Assembly: GCA_013396635.1 (NCBI GenBank)
Contig: WBMW01004109.1
Coordinates: 120,967 to 184,966, forward strand
Reading direction: 5' to 3'
Source of the DNA: Penelope pileata
Taxonomy: Eukaryota; Chordata; Aves; Galliformes; Cracidae
DNA length: 64,000 bases
Shown here: positions 24,701 through 36,576 of the stretch, in pieces
Numbering within the stretch: the stretch's first letter is position 1
Layout: every line of letters starts with the position of its first letter
Notes under the pieces: model-generated
Seen by the model: the letters and a program-made list of their open reading frames with translations, nothing else
Told to the model about the DNA's origin: nothing
Database searches by the model: none
Translations under genes and position numbers: made by a program

Positions 24701-25150
24701 TAGGTAGGAGTGGTGTTCTTCCAGACCAAATGTACAAATACGGAAGACTTGTTTAGAGACAAGCACAAATGCCAGCTTTGATGATGCAGCGAAGTTTAAG
24801 ACCCTAAGAACAAGGAAGAGAAGGAGCAGAATAAAGACCTTGAGAGGAACAGATCTCAGCTTGCTCAGGGAATAATGAGACAGATTCTCCTGGGAAATGC
24901 ACTCCTGCTTGGGAGTTCATTTCAGAGACAGCCTTCTCCAAGTGCAAAGGCAGTCCTTCTCCCTCAGTGCAAAAAGGCACTGATACAACCAGAAGCCAGC
25001 CCAGATAAACAGTGCATTATCAATACCAAATAAAAGCACCTGAGAGACAGAAAAAATGGAGGCTACCAGAAGGCAACACAGAAATATCATATGAGTATGC
25101 AGCAGTGCAGTGAGGAGAGTGGTAGTTCTGCTGGAGCTCATATAGGAAAA

Positions 25151-25770
25151 AGAATCACAGAATCACAAAATCACAGAATTGTAGGGGTTGGAAGGGACCT
25201 CGAGAGACCATCAGGTCCAACACCCCTGCCAAAGCAGATTCCCTAGTGCAGGTCACACAGTTAGGTGTCCAAATGAGTCTTGAATATCTCCAGGGAAGGA
25301 GACTCCACAACCTCCCTGGACAGCCTATTCCAGTGCTCCGTCACCCACACCACGGAGAAGTTATTTCTCATGTTGGTGCGGAACTTCCTATGCTCCAGTT
25401 TTAGGCCATTTCCCCTCATCCTGTCCCCAAAGACCACTGAAAAAAGATTGCCCATGTCCATTTCCCTCCCGCACTTCAGATATTTGTACACATTGATCAG
25501 ATCTCCTCTCATCCTTCTTTGCTCAAGGCTGAACAGACTCAAATTACCAAGCTTCTCCTCCTCATAAGGGAGATGCTCCAGGCCCTTTATCATCTTTGTG
25601 GCCCTTCGCTGGACTCTTTCCAGGAGGTCTCTGTCTTTCTTATACAGAGGAGCCCAGAACTGGATACAGTACNTGGACACTATCTTCTCATCAAGGTCGT
25701 TGATGAAGACATTGAACAAGAGCAGACCCAACACCGACCCCCTGGGGAGCACCGCTAGTTGCAGGTCTCC
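25151..25770 (-). mobile_element. Younger CR1 inserted antisense into older CR1
   Basis: On the + strand it starts with AATCACAGAATCACAAAATC and GGAAGGGACCTCGAGAGACC and ends near GCAGGTCTCC. On the minus strand a long frame reads PRGSVLGLLLFNVFINDLDE, then, after the N at 25673, CIQFWAPLYKKDRDLLERVQ, MIKGLEHLPYEE and RMRGDLINVYKYLK. The reading frame is open over about 190 codons including the N. That degree of preservation shows it is younger than the host CR1 on either side. The YADD catalytic block and about 450 bp around it are absent at the N. Confidence 0.93.
25673..25673. other. Single N inside the antisense CR1
   Basis: It sits between the RT palm (FNVFINDLD) and the C-terminal region (CIQFWAP), where about 450 bp of family sequence is expected. 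Confidence 0.9.
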
Positions 25771-26198
25771 AAAGAGATCAAGAATAACATGAAAGGCATC
25801 TGTAGATACATTAGGAGGAAACAAATATACAAGGAACATGTAAGTCTACTGTGAAATTGACCGTGCAAGCTAATTACAAATGTCACAGCAGAGACCAAGG
25901 TAGTCAATGCCTTATTCACCTTAGTCTTCAGTTCTTAAGCCTGTTACAGCAAGAAACAATGGTAGGGGAGACAATGAACCAGTGGCAGTGGAGAAGGGCT
26001 GAATTAGGGATCATCTGTACAAAGTAGACATAGGCAAATTCAGGAGACCTGACAAGATTGCATCCAAGGGTTCTGAAGGACTTGGCTGGTGTGATGACAA
26101 AATAATCCTTATAATCTTTGAAAACCCACTGGGATCAAGGGAAGTCCAAGTAATCAGAAAAGGGCAAATAGTTTTCCTGACTACAAACATAGACAAAA

Positions 26199-26225
26199 AA
26201 AAAAAAAAGAGAGAGAGAGAGAGTG
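26199..26225 (+). repeat. A-tract and GA repeat
   Basis: About 14 A followed by seven or more GA units, within the old CR1 relic. Its position inside the element suggests later microsatellite growth rather than a retroposon tail. Confidence 0.85.
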
Positions 26226-26329
26226 AGATCAGGAAAACTAGTCATACTTACTTTTGAACACTTACAAAGAAAGAGGTCCTCAGGAACTTCCGTTCCTTCC
26301 AGGAACATGAATGAAAAGAAGGTGACTGA

Positions 26330-26480
26330 AGGAAGCCAATATGGATTTATCGATGGTGACTAGTATTTGACTAGCCTAGCTGTTTTCTCAGATAAAACAG
26401 TTTGCTGAGAGGATGAGAGGAGAGACATGGATATCATCTGCCTTGATTTTGGCAAGGCTTTTTCATGATCTCCCACAACA
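26330..26480 (+). pseudogene. CR1 RT palm relic
   Basis: Broken frames read SQYGFIDGD and DIICLDFGKAF, the latter corresponding to the first catalytic aspartate block of non-LTR reverse transcriptases (LDFxKAFD). Stops separate the blocks. The second catalytic block (YADD) is not clearly recognisable; TCACCAGATTTGTGAACAAC at about 26689 falls where it would be expected. Confidence 0.6.
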
Positions 26481-29400
26481 TCCCCATAGATCAGATGGCA
26501 AGCTCTCAGTCAGGTTGACAACTAGTTTAGTGAAAAGTGTCCTAAACAGCTAAGCACAAAATGTGATGGTGAATAGCTGAATGTCCAACTGACAGAGATC
26601 AGATGTATTTTTTTCTGGAAATTGCTTCTGGGTCAGATGCTATTGAGTGTGTTCTTAAATTATGTCTGTGATGGAATGGCATTCACACTCACCAGATTTG
26701 TGAACAACACTGAAATCACAGAATTAGTTTGGCTGAAAGGAAAAGATCACAACGAGCTGGATGATTAGGTCAACAAGTGTTACATGATATATTGGAGAGA
26801 AACACATACTCTGTGCATCTGAAACAGAATAACAACAAACAGTAGCACAGGCTGGGATCTGGCTCCATGGGGTGACAGGCTTCTGAGTAAGTCCTAAGGA
26901 TCCTGGTGAATAGCAAGGTGAGCATGGGACAATAGTTCATGCACCCCTGCAGCCCTGCAGGCAGCATCCTTGGCTGCATCATCTAGAGTATAGGAAGGGT
27001 TCACGAGCTCAAACTTCTATTCACAGATCTTCTTCCTTTCAAAGTAGATAAACACTTTCCTTGTGTTTTCCTGTAGAAGATCACAGACAAAGCTCAGTGC
27101 CTTTGTTTCATATTATCAGAGCAGAACTTCATATATGAATGAGGAGTCTTAGGAGAAGGATAACTTTATGTGAAATGGAGCTGTACAGAAACTTTAATCC
27201 AAGATGAACTCTTAGAGTCAGTACGTTTGATCCCATTTCCTTCCCTTTTCTTTGGAACTCTCACTTTGGATAGAAAAATAAATTTTGTTTTACCACGTCA
27301 ATGAAATCATTTGATTCTCTTGGTGAACAGGAGCTGTGACTTCAATATTTCAGTAATGTGACTCTCACCCATTTAATCTCTTTTCCGAGCCACCACTTAG
27401 ACTCTTTCACACTACGCAGGGCAGACAAAAAGGCCAGAGGAGCTTTGGTGGCCTGAGAGACCCTAAATCTGTGACTATGTGAAGGGTAGAAGTCTTTCAT
27501 GTGTGAAGTTGTACAGTTTGCTTTCTGGAGATGTCCTCTCCAATTCACCGATGCTCAGTCACACTCCCATCAGCGACTCATGCATAAGAGTCAAGTCCCT
27601 AAGGCAGATGTACATCAACTGTTTTTCACCAGTAGAAGTGACATCAATTCCCTTTTGGAGACTGTTGAGAGATACAAAGGGACAGAAGAGACCAAGTTGT
27701 GATCTGAGAGAAGATAGTATGTGTATCCCTGTCAAGAATGTACTTTTAGACTTCGTCTTGTTTTAGACTCCTTCTTTCATGGTGAAGAGTGAAAGGAGAC
27801 CATCACAAACTAATATTGAAGATGTCCTCATTCTTATGGAAAGGAAGGTTGGACAGATGAGAGGGAATATGATGGAGATGTACACCCAGATGGAAATTAC
27901 TAGAAAACAAGTAAAGTCAGTAACAATAATATCTTGTTCATATACAGCATTATACTGATGGTTTTTAACCACTCTCTCTTCCGTTGCCATGCCTAATTAT
28001 TGACACTGGAAAGAAAATGAGAACAAATGTGCTGCTTCAGGTAGCATTTCATGTGGATAGAGTCACACAATATGCATTTTGACTGAATTTTTTGTTTGTT
28101 TTAAGAATGAAACATATATAGATTTTCAAAAAGAAAAAAACTAATTCCTTGAATAAGCAGAACTTTGAAGTTCAAGATAGGTTTTAAGCCTTGGGAAAGT
28201 AAGAGGTTGAAATTCAACAACAATTACAGAGAAATTGGCTTCCCGAAGATTTAATTCTTTTTCCAAATTTCTTAGGAAAAAGAGAACGAAAAAAATTAGC
28301 TAGTAAAATACAATTTATTCATCATTTAGAAGCTGTTAAATTATAACTAATTCTGGTTCTACTAGGAGTAAAGATTTATCATATCTCTGATATACTGTAC
28401 GAACAGGCTCTCTAATGGAAAAGACAAAGGGTTAAAACAATTCATTTTAAAATATCTAGGTAGAAAAGTAGAAACCAAGAATTTTGAAGAATTATTTTCA
28501 ACTAGTAAAGAAAAAAGATAAGGGTAGAAAGAAAAAAGCTTACAAAAACTTGTACACTGGAAACATATGCAGTTGCATATTAATGATGGCATCTGTTATG
28601 TACTGTCTCAAATTCCCCTAACCACAGAATGTTACATAACCACTGTCAGGAGATTTAAAAGTCTTCCATTAATTTGGGATGGCAGCAATTAGCAAAGAGG
28701 GTGTTGATACATACTGGTGCTCAAGCTGTCAATTTCTGGCTATTTTTCATTTGGATTCTTTGAAAACTCTTACTGTTGTTTACACAAGGAGAGTACTGCA
28801 TGTGGTTAGAAAATGAAATTTTTCTTAGTAGTAAGAGATATTCATTAGACAGCTGAAATTTGTATCATGGGCAGCTAAAGATGTTTTGTTCAGAATACCT
28901 TCAGTATTATGTATAAATCAGTTCATACAAAACAACTGGAAAATGCTTCTTTGGTAAAGTGCATTTCTTTCTGAACTCACCCTCATTTTTGTAACTTATA
29001 TCCTGACATATGTGCTCTCTTCAATTAGCGATGTGAATGGTATGAATTCATTCTATTTGGTGTAAATATGTTTGCTTTAATGTCATTTCATAAAAAAGAA
29101 AACAAGTAGAATTGAAAACTCTCAGAAGAAATAATGCTATTTTTGACAAATATATTTGAGAAGTTTTCTCTGGTCAAAGACTAATTTTCTGGTCAAGGAA
29201 TTGCATCAACCTGAAGGTACGGAACTTGAAGCTACAGGACTAGAAGCTATTTATTTTTTGTGTAAGAGTAAAACTGTACCTGATTTGACAATATTTCTGT
29301 GTCCTGCTTCAGGGTTAGCTGCTCATCACATTCTAAAGTGTACAGTGGATACCAAGAAATTGTGCAGAATGGCATTGCCATCACACAAGATAGCAATGAA

Positions 29401-31219
29401 ACACTCTTGTTAATTGCTATTACAGGTGATCCTCTGAAGAGTATAGCATAGACCACAATCTCCTTAAATCTTTGCTGAATATGGCCTCAAGAACAGGAAG
29501 CTGTCCATCTAACTTACCAGATTCCATCATTCTATTAGGAAATGTCAGTTTAGACTGAAGTTTTGAATTAATTGCACATTTGACAATGTTACAGTATTGT
29601 TCAGAATCCTGAATCACTGCTGATGTTTTGAAATAACTTACCAGTTCACATATCTTTCATAAATAGTATATTAGCCTATATTTAAAATATTTTTGTGTCA
29701 CAAAGATCTGCAAAGTTTTTATGTACTGTAAACATACGGCACTGAAGACGTACATCCCCTTCTGGAATTAGAGAGCAGCAATTGAGCTGTGTGAAGTATG
29801 TTGCATAATGCTAAAATATGAAAAATTTGCCAAGGAAAACTCAGTTGATTCAGTTAGCTACAAAGAACAGCTGTGGGATCTTTTTTATGACCGCATAAAA
29901 TGTGAAATCATAGAGGTCTTATTTGATAGACCCTTAACACACTAAGCTGCATGTTATTCAGGATATATATTTTTTTTCTGCCTCAGTTAAATTGCTAGGT
30001 TAAACTAGTACTATCAGAAATTGAACTTTTTATATTGTAAAATGTATTTCAAGCTTAGCATAAAAAATAAAGTAATCTATCCCAGTTATATCTCCAGGCT
30101 GCACAACTTGTTAATGCTAGTTAAACAATACATGCTGAGTTGAAAAGAGCCCACATGACCTGCAATGGTTTTCACAATCTGTATTTTAATGTTCCATGCC
30201 TACAGTATTCTAATATAAGCAGATATAATATTTCTTTGCTTCTGTGGTTCCAACCACTATCCCCCAGCAAAATGCAATAACTTCCAATATTTGGTTTTAA
30301 CTATTGCTAAAAGTGCCTCTTACTCCTCTGTGATCATCAGCTGCACAGCTAATGTCAGCAGGATATTCTGAATAACTGTAGAGCAAAAGGACACCTGGGG
30401 CCAGGCATCTAAATCAAAAAAAAGTAATTAAATTGTGAAACTCATTGTCAATGGCTGCTGTGAAAAACAAAAGAATAAATGTGTTTTAAAAGACACTAAA
30501 CAAATGAAGGATGGTCTATCAGTGAGTATTAAATATGACAGTCTAGATGCATTTTCCACTGCAGGAAATTTCTGCAACATTGTTTAATTGTCCAATAATA
30601 GAGGAAAGTTTCTGTATACTTCCCTCTTTCTTAAAATTTCCTGTAATTACCTGCCTTTAGCCTCCAATGGCAGTAGGATGGTAGGCGGCCAAAGAGAGAC
30701 CCCTAGTCTGCTATATACTCTTACAGTACTTCAGCTCCTGGACTTAATCCTCTATGAGAGAACAAACATGCAATAGCAGCTGCTGTTTCGAGGGGTACTC
30801 CCATAACAGCTGGAAATGTACCTGTTCTTACTTCTCTTTGCCTCTTTTCAGTTGCAGCCTAGAAGAGGGAAGGATACATTCCTATCAATGATGTGGAAAG
30901 GAAATTTTAAAGGAAATTTTGCAAAAAAAATGCTTCTTCCCTCCAGCCCAAAGGGCATAGCAGATCAAAATACTTTGAATTTCTAAACCTAATACCAAGG
31001 ACAATTAGAATTTACATCATCTTCAATTCATGTCCTGTCTTCGTTATTACCAGACTACAAGAATATTGTAAAGGCAAAAAATTCTTATGATCAGTACGAA
31101 TCCAAAAAACTTTCAGCCTTTCTTTAAAAAATTCTTAACATAGCATCTAAAAGCCATCTAAACAACATTTGCCCACTACAGCTATATGTTAAAATGTCTT
31201 GCCATCAAAGGTAGTGCCT

Positions 31220-31246
31220 TTGTGTGTGTGTGTGTGTGTGTGTGTG
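31220..31246 (+). repeat. GT microsatellite
   Basis: About 13 uninterrupted TG units followed by CATGCA. Likely length-polymorphic. Confidence 0.95.
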
Positions 31247-33306
31247 CATGCACTCTTCATGATGTCAACAAAAGAGACAAATAATTGACTGAAAACTAGC
31301 TGTACTGGTCTTAGCTCATTGAGGAATGCTTTTATTGCTGCTCTTTTATTTACTCTAAATAACTTCTTCCTGACCTGTCATTTTCTTGATCCTCTCTCGT
31401 GCTGTGTAGAAGAAAAAGAATAAAATTCTATAACAGCAGAACAAATAGAATAGCACCGAGATGTATTGAAGCCATTGACATTATTTCTGAAGTGGTGTGT
31501 AATACCAGTGGGATATTTATTAGTATAGGGAGACAAAGTATGTAGACAGAATGTGGATAGATATTCAGTGGAAAGAAGAGGTAAAAGTAGTTAAAATATA
31601 AGGAAAGACCCAAGTAACTAGATATAGAATACAAAATATGAGGTTAATTTTAAAAAATAGAGGCTGACAAAGAGGTCGTACTCTTTTCTGCAAGATAGCT
31701 GCAGTTGACTAGAAATGGCTCTTTGATTCTTATCATGATTTAGACTAACTCATTTGTAGTTTTGTAGTTTTAAACAATTCTTTTGTTATTCAACATTTTT
31801 TGTCTTTAGCCATTCAGTCTGGTATCCTGCATGACTGATATTACTATGGGCATTTGGTGTACCAAACAATACTTCAGTTGCCTTATTAGTGTCTGAAACT
31901 CTGACATAACATATTTTTAAGGGAAAGTGATGATGTAAAGTACTTTTACATTTGTTAGATATATCTTCCACTTTATTTAGTCAGTTTGGGATTTACATTA
32001 ACCTAAAAGAACCATATTTTATGAAGAAGCATTAAAACAAGGCATTCAGAATGAAGAGAATGAAACTAGACCTTTGCTTAGAGAACAGAAAATAGTGAAG
32101 TTAGTTACATTACACTGCCTAAGAACAGAATTAGAAATAACTGCTTGGTCACAATGTCCTCTTCTTAGCAGTCATGGGAAATTGATCATAAAAAAGGTCA
32201 AAAAAGGTAATAAAACCCCTTTGCCACTAACAGCCAACCACTTCTGACACCTTTTTTGTGGTGCAAAAAACTCAAAGAGAGAAATTATGTTCTCTTGCAA
32301 AAAACGGTGGGAAAATCAAAGATATCATTAAGATTTTAGTCCCGTGCATCAGAATATAGCTTGTTAGATGGTGTTAGACAGTAAATTATGCTATCGCAAC
32401 TGTGCCATCAAATGTATTGTATGAGTAAGAAAACATCTTGTATTTTGAGTTCCTCAAACAGGCACTAAGTTACTGTTACACCTAGCTACACAATTCTGAA
32501 GTTTCCTTTGCTGATTGCTGTGTCTTTTTTTTTTTTTTTCCCCACAGAGAAGAAAAAAGAAAAATAAATAAATATGTAATCTGCCTGTATGCAATATTAT
32601 ATGTACTTGAGGGCCTGGGAATTTCTGCCTGAAAAGATCTGCCTCTTTGGTGATCTTTGGTCTTTTATCTCTCAACAGGACAGTGTTTCCTTGCTTCCCA
32701 CTGAGATTTTATGGCAATACTCTTCCAACTGATTCAGAACAAGCTAACTGAAAAGGTGGCTTGTTGCCCAGCAACAGGAATTCAGGGAGTGGTTGAGGTC
32801 TTCCCTACCATATACTGAGACATAAACTGAGATCATCAAAACCTTCTTTATATTTAGGTGTGGTATATGTCAACCTACATTCCAGATCTATTGTGTTGAT
32901 TACGGAAGAAGTAACCTTGGAAAGCTTGAGATATAAGAGCTCCAGTTCCAGGTTTAGTCAATAGAAAAAAGGCGAAGAATCTCCACTTTGTGTTCTGAGT
33001 CCCTGCATCATATACCTACTGTTATGTAGTGTACATCTTTCTCCCATTGTATTTCTCTTTTCAAGTTTCAGAGTTGTAATCAGTTTTGTTACAAAATTTT
33101 AGTCAGATTTTTTTTAGTACCCCTATTAGTACAGTAGAACCTTTCCACATATTCAGACTATGACCCTGACACTGTGAAAGAGAACAGAGGTGCAGTCTCT
33201 CCTGGTGGTTATCAGGATGTACAAGAGAAAGGAAAGTGAGGACACTCGAGTCGGCCCTACTCTGCACCATCCAGGAGATAAAAACCAACAGATAATAGAT
33301 AAAGCT

Positions 33307-33338
33307 CAGTTTATCTTCTTTCAGTTTATCTTCTTTCC
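33307..33338 (+). repeat. Tandem duplication of a 15-mer
   Basis: CAGTTTATCTTCTTT occurs twice head to tail. It lies in unique DNA with no sign of function. Confidence 0.85.
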
Positions 33339-35953
33339 TAGACATAGTTACTGTCTCTGATCTTTCCTTCTTATAATTCTTACTGTATAGGAAGAATCAG
33401 CTACTTATCCAATTACATCTCTTTTTATTCTCAGCACTTTATTTAGATTTATTTAGTTTCCACAATGCTGATCACAGAAAAGCGAACTTTAAAATTTTGG
33501 AGAACATTTTCTCACAGTTCAGATTTTGAGAGCATCCTGTACTTCCTGCCTAAAATAGTTAACCTTTAACTACAGAATCACACTGGTGAAAACTGAAAGA
33601 CATCATTCAGCAGTTTAATTATAGACAAGATCCACAGAGAATATGTCACTAAAAACAATCACAGAAACAACAAAAATGAAACCCACCTTGAAATTTGGCA
33701 TCCATCCCAACTACAGGATGGAAATCAATTAACTAGATGGTTTTCATCTCAATTTATTATGTGTAACTTTGGGCAGCTTTTTGATAAATTCACACTTAGA
33801 AGTGTTAATGCCTATTTGTATTCATACACTACCCATGTGACTGACATTTAAAATATTAAACAAATCTCAAACATCTTAAGGCTTTTACAGTAAAAATAAT
33901 TACCATAATCATAATGAAATTTAGGCCAATGGTTAGTATATTGCTGCTGTACCAATTCATTCCTACTTAGATCCTAAAATTAATATGACATTTGGAAAAC
34001 AATAGAGTACCTTCCATTTTGTTGGTTACTCTGACATTTGCATTCCTAGTATTCCCAGCAAGAATGTGACTTCTTGCTTTGAAAGTAAAGTTCATGTTCA
34101 CAGTCTTTGAAAGTGGGATATATATTTTCCCTGGACAACACATTTTAACTTGTGGCTTCAAATATGGAGTTTGGCAATGCTTGTGTTCTCATATAGAAGT
34201 AGATTGCTTGTGGAAGATAGATATAAAACTGAAGGGAAAAAAAAAAAAGACTCCAGAAAAGTCTTGAATTTAAAGGAAATAAAAATAATGCCATGCAAAA
34301 GTGATTTTCAAGAAAACTATGCTAAAAAGTTTACAGGCTATGTAAATAAGTAAAGAGAGACATTTAAAAATTAAGTGAAAGACCTCTCGCAGTTAAGTAG
34401 ATGTTGGATAATTTTACTAGAAATGAAAAGGCACAAATGAAGAAACAAACCAATCTAAGCAATCCCCTTTGAATAGAATTACCATATAGACAGAAATCAG
34501 CGCATAAAGGTTTTAGGTTCACATAAAGTTTTTAGGTGCCCATAAAAAAGAAAATCGTAAGTAGAAGTGGGATGCAACAGTAATAGAGTTACATTAATCT
34601 AGTGAATGAAAGTGATTTCTTCATGAATTTGAAAATAAAACCTGTGTGGAACATAGAGAAATACCACTACTCAGCAGCCTTTTGCGCATACCGCGGTTCT
34701 GTGCAATTGCACTGTTATTACATCACTGGAAAGGTGGTTCCAAGCTTCCATAACCTGACAATATTCATACAAAATTAGTGATTATGAAGAACTGTAACTC
34801 AGTGTAAGACCATTCAGAAGTCTTCCTGTCAGCCTCTGGAGACTGCTCACCTACCATGGAATAAGAGCTATATCATTATTAATTAAAGTGTTAATTATAC
34901 ATATGATAGTAATACTAAGGATACTAACAAATTGATACCCAGTATAATTCATATGCTTTGCTCTACTTTCCTTAAACAATGTCTTCTTGTCTGGTGAGCT
35001 ATTTGTTTTTTATTATATCATCAATAACGTAAAACTTGAGTAGTCAGAATTAATTCCCAAGACCCAGCTACAAGATGGTCAGCTCCTTTGATTAAAACCT
35101 GTATGAATAGATGACTATAAAGTAGGAACTGTTGAACCTTTACTTCAGTACTCGAAAGCTGACAGCTATACCACATAAATGACTCTTCTAATCACTTTGA
35201 CACATCTTCTTCAACTGAATTACTATCTTTGGAAAGGGATGCTTCCTTATTTACCTGATGTATTAAAATTAGCTAAGTAAAATCTTATTTCTCAATCTTT
35301 GGAAAATGCTAAACTATTAATTTCTTACTGACAAATGTTCCTGTATATCTGTCATGTCGTCATAAATTGTTTATTAGTGATCGCAGAAGAACAAATTTTA
35401 CAAGTGGTCAAAATTACAAACTTTCCTTTTTTAAAAAATACGTTTAGAAATCTATTTCCATGTTCTCTGAAAGCTAAAAATATCCTGGGAAAATGTTTTG
35501 TAAAACAAAACTTTTAAAAAATAATTTCAAATCAGATTAACTCAATTGAAACTATTGTTTACACTGTCAATCTTTTCAGTTTCTATGTTTTATTGTAGAG
35601 TTTATATAATAAAATGCATTTCAAAATGTATAGTGTTTTATGAGAAAAAAAGTTTATAATGATGGAATGTTAAACATTAATATTTTCTTAATAAAGGACT
35701 ACGACAATATATTGATATTGATTTCATTGATATTTAATAGCTGAACAGACAAAATGTCATAGCCCTCCCTCTGAAATTTTAATTACCTTTACTTCTGTAA
35801 GAATAAAAATGTTTCTTTAGCTCCTTATCTGCCTTTTTTTGTCTGCTTTAGTATGTGAAGAGCCCCTTTAATTGTTAAAAGGGATTATCGTGGATTTTGA
35901 CACCCTTTTGTCCTCTTGCTCCCTTTTCCCTCAGTACTTTCCCCTTTGTCTAC

Positions 35954-36414
35954 AAAGATGATCAGAGGGCTGGAGCACCTCGCCTATGAAGACAAGTTGA
36001 GGGCACTGGGCTTGTTCAGCATGGAGAAGAGAAGGCTGCAGGGAGACCTCATTGCAGCCTTCCAGTATTTAAAAGGAGATTATAAACGGGAGGGAAAACA
36101 ACTTTTTACAAGGGTAGGTAGTGATAGGACAAGGGAGAATGGTTTCAAGCGGAAGGAGGGAAGGTTTAGATCGGATATCAGGGGAAGTTCTTTTCCGAGA
36201 GAGTGGTGAGGTGCTGGAACAGGCTGCCCAGAGAGGTTGTGGATGCCCTGACCCTGAGGTGTACAAGGCCAGGTTGAATTGGGACCTGGGCAACCTGATC
36301 TAGTATTAGAACTGGAGATGGGCAACCCTGCGTGCAGCAGAGGGGTTGGAACTTGATGATCCTCAGGGTCCCTTCCAACCCAGGCCATTCCATGATTCTA
36401 TGATTCTATGATTT
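35954..36414 (+). mobile_element. CR1 LINE 3' fragment, sense
   Basis: It starts at AAGATGATCAGAGGGCTGGA and ends with GGTCCCTTCCAACCCAGGCC and three ATTCTATG-type units. The coding part reads MIRGLEHLAYEDKLRALGLF, MEKRRLQGDLIAAFQYLK and RENGFKRKEGRFRSDIR, the C-terminal end of CR1 ORF2, with a frameshift near 36200. It is 5' truncated at the GLEH block and has little decay, so it is a fairly recent copy. Confidence 0.95.
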
Positions 36415-36546
36415 TAACTCTTCAAATATATGTCCTTCCCTTAGCTTTTTCAACTACAGCCACAGTGATTTGCAAAATTTCCAAGAAGAAATATAGGATC
36501 AGGTAGACAAATATTTTGGCACATATGTAAAATATACAAGTGTATC

Positions 36547-36576
36547 ATATATATACATATATGTATATATACACAC
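36547..36576 (+). repeat. TA/CA-rich palindromic tract
   Basis: Alternating AT with ACATATATGT at its centre, followed by ACACAC. Simple-sequence DNA. Confidence 0.85.

Larger units (their letters stand above)
23600..25150 (+). mobile_element. Old CR1 LINE, 5' and endonuclease part
   Basis: A sense-strand CR1 far longer than the others here. From left to right it shows ORF1 sequence (GGCACCCACCTGCC.. TCTGACAGC, GAGACTGCCAAG, GATTACTACCC), a second ORF start region (CAGGTACAGGCC..), the endonuclease stretch (GGTGTCTGCTATAGACCAC, GGGACTTCAACCACCCTAAT) and the linker before the RT (AAAAATGGAGGCTACCAGAAGG). All frames are broken by stops and indels. The relic continues after the antisense CR1 inserted at 25151-25770. 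The left limit is uncertain and could be as far as about 22.5 kb. Confidence 0.75.
25771..26990 (+). mobile_element. Old CR1 LINE, reverse-transcriptase part
   Basis: Continuation of the sense CR1 after the nested insertion. GATCAAGAATAACATGAAAG and AGGTAGTCAATGCCTTATTC match the region before the RT. GAAGCCAATATGGATTTATC, GATATCATCTGCCTTGATTT and GGCAAGGCTTTTTCATGATC match the RT core. CAGGCTGGGATCTGGCTCC to GGCAGCATCCTTGGCTGCAT matches the region after the palm. The typical CR1 3' end is missing, so the copy is truncated or too decayed after about 26990. Confidence 0.72.
26991..35953. other. 9 kb of mostly unique DNA, no gene seen
   Basis: No gene or dispersed repeat is recognised. It contains a GT microsatellite (31220-31246), a 15-bp tandem duplication (33307-33338) and a 12-bp palindrome GTGCAATTGCAC (34701-34712) next to a CCGCGG. 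Open frames reach 95 codons (27479-27766) without domain similarity. Confidence 0.5.

Noticed and set aside
25261..25768. Long minus-strand open frame as a host gene
   Set aside because: It is the reverse-transcriptase part of an antisense CR1, with an N in the frame.
27479..27766. 95-codon open frame as a small protein
   Set aside because: No similarity or signal recognised. An overlapping frame on the same strand is also open, which points to composition.
29898..29911. AATCATAGAGGTC as a CR1 3' end
   Set aside because: The match ends after about a dozen bases, and the rest does not follow CR1.
34701..34712. GTGCAATTGCAC palindrome as an operator-like site
   Set aside because: A 12-base palindrome is expected several times in 64 kb, and the neighbourhood shows no gene.
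36547..36576. Alternating TA/CA tract as a structural or origin element
   Set aside because: Ordinary simple-sequence DNA; no supporting context.
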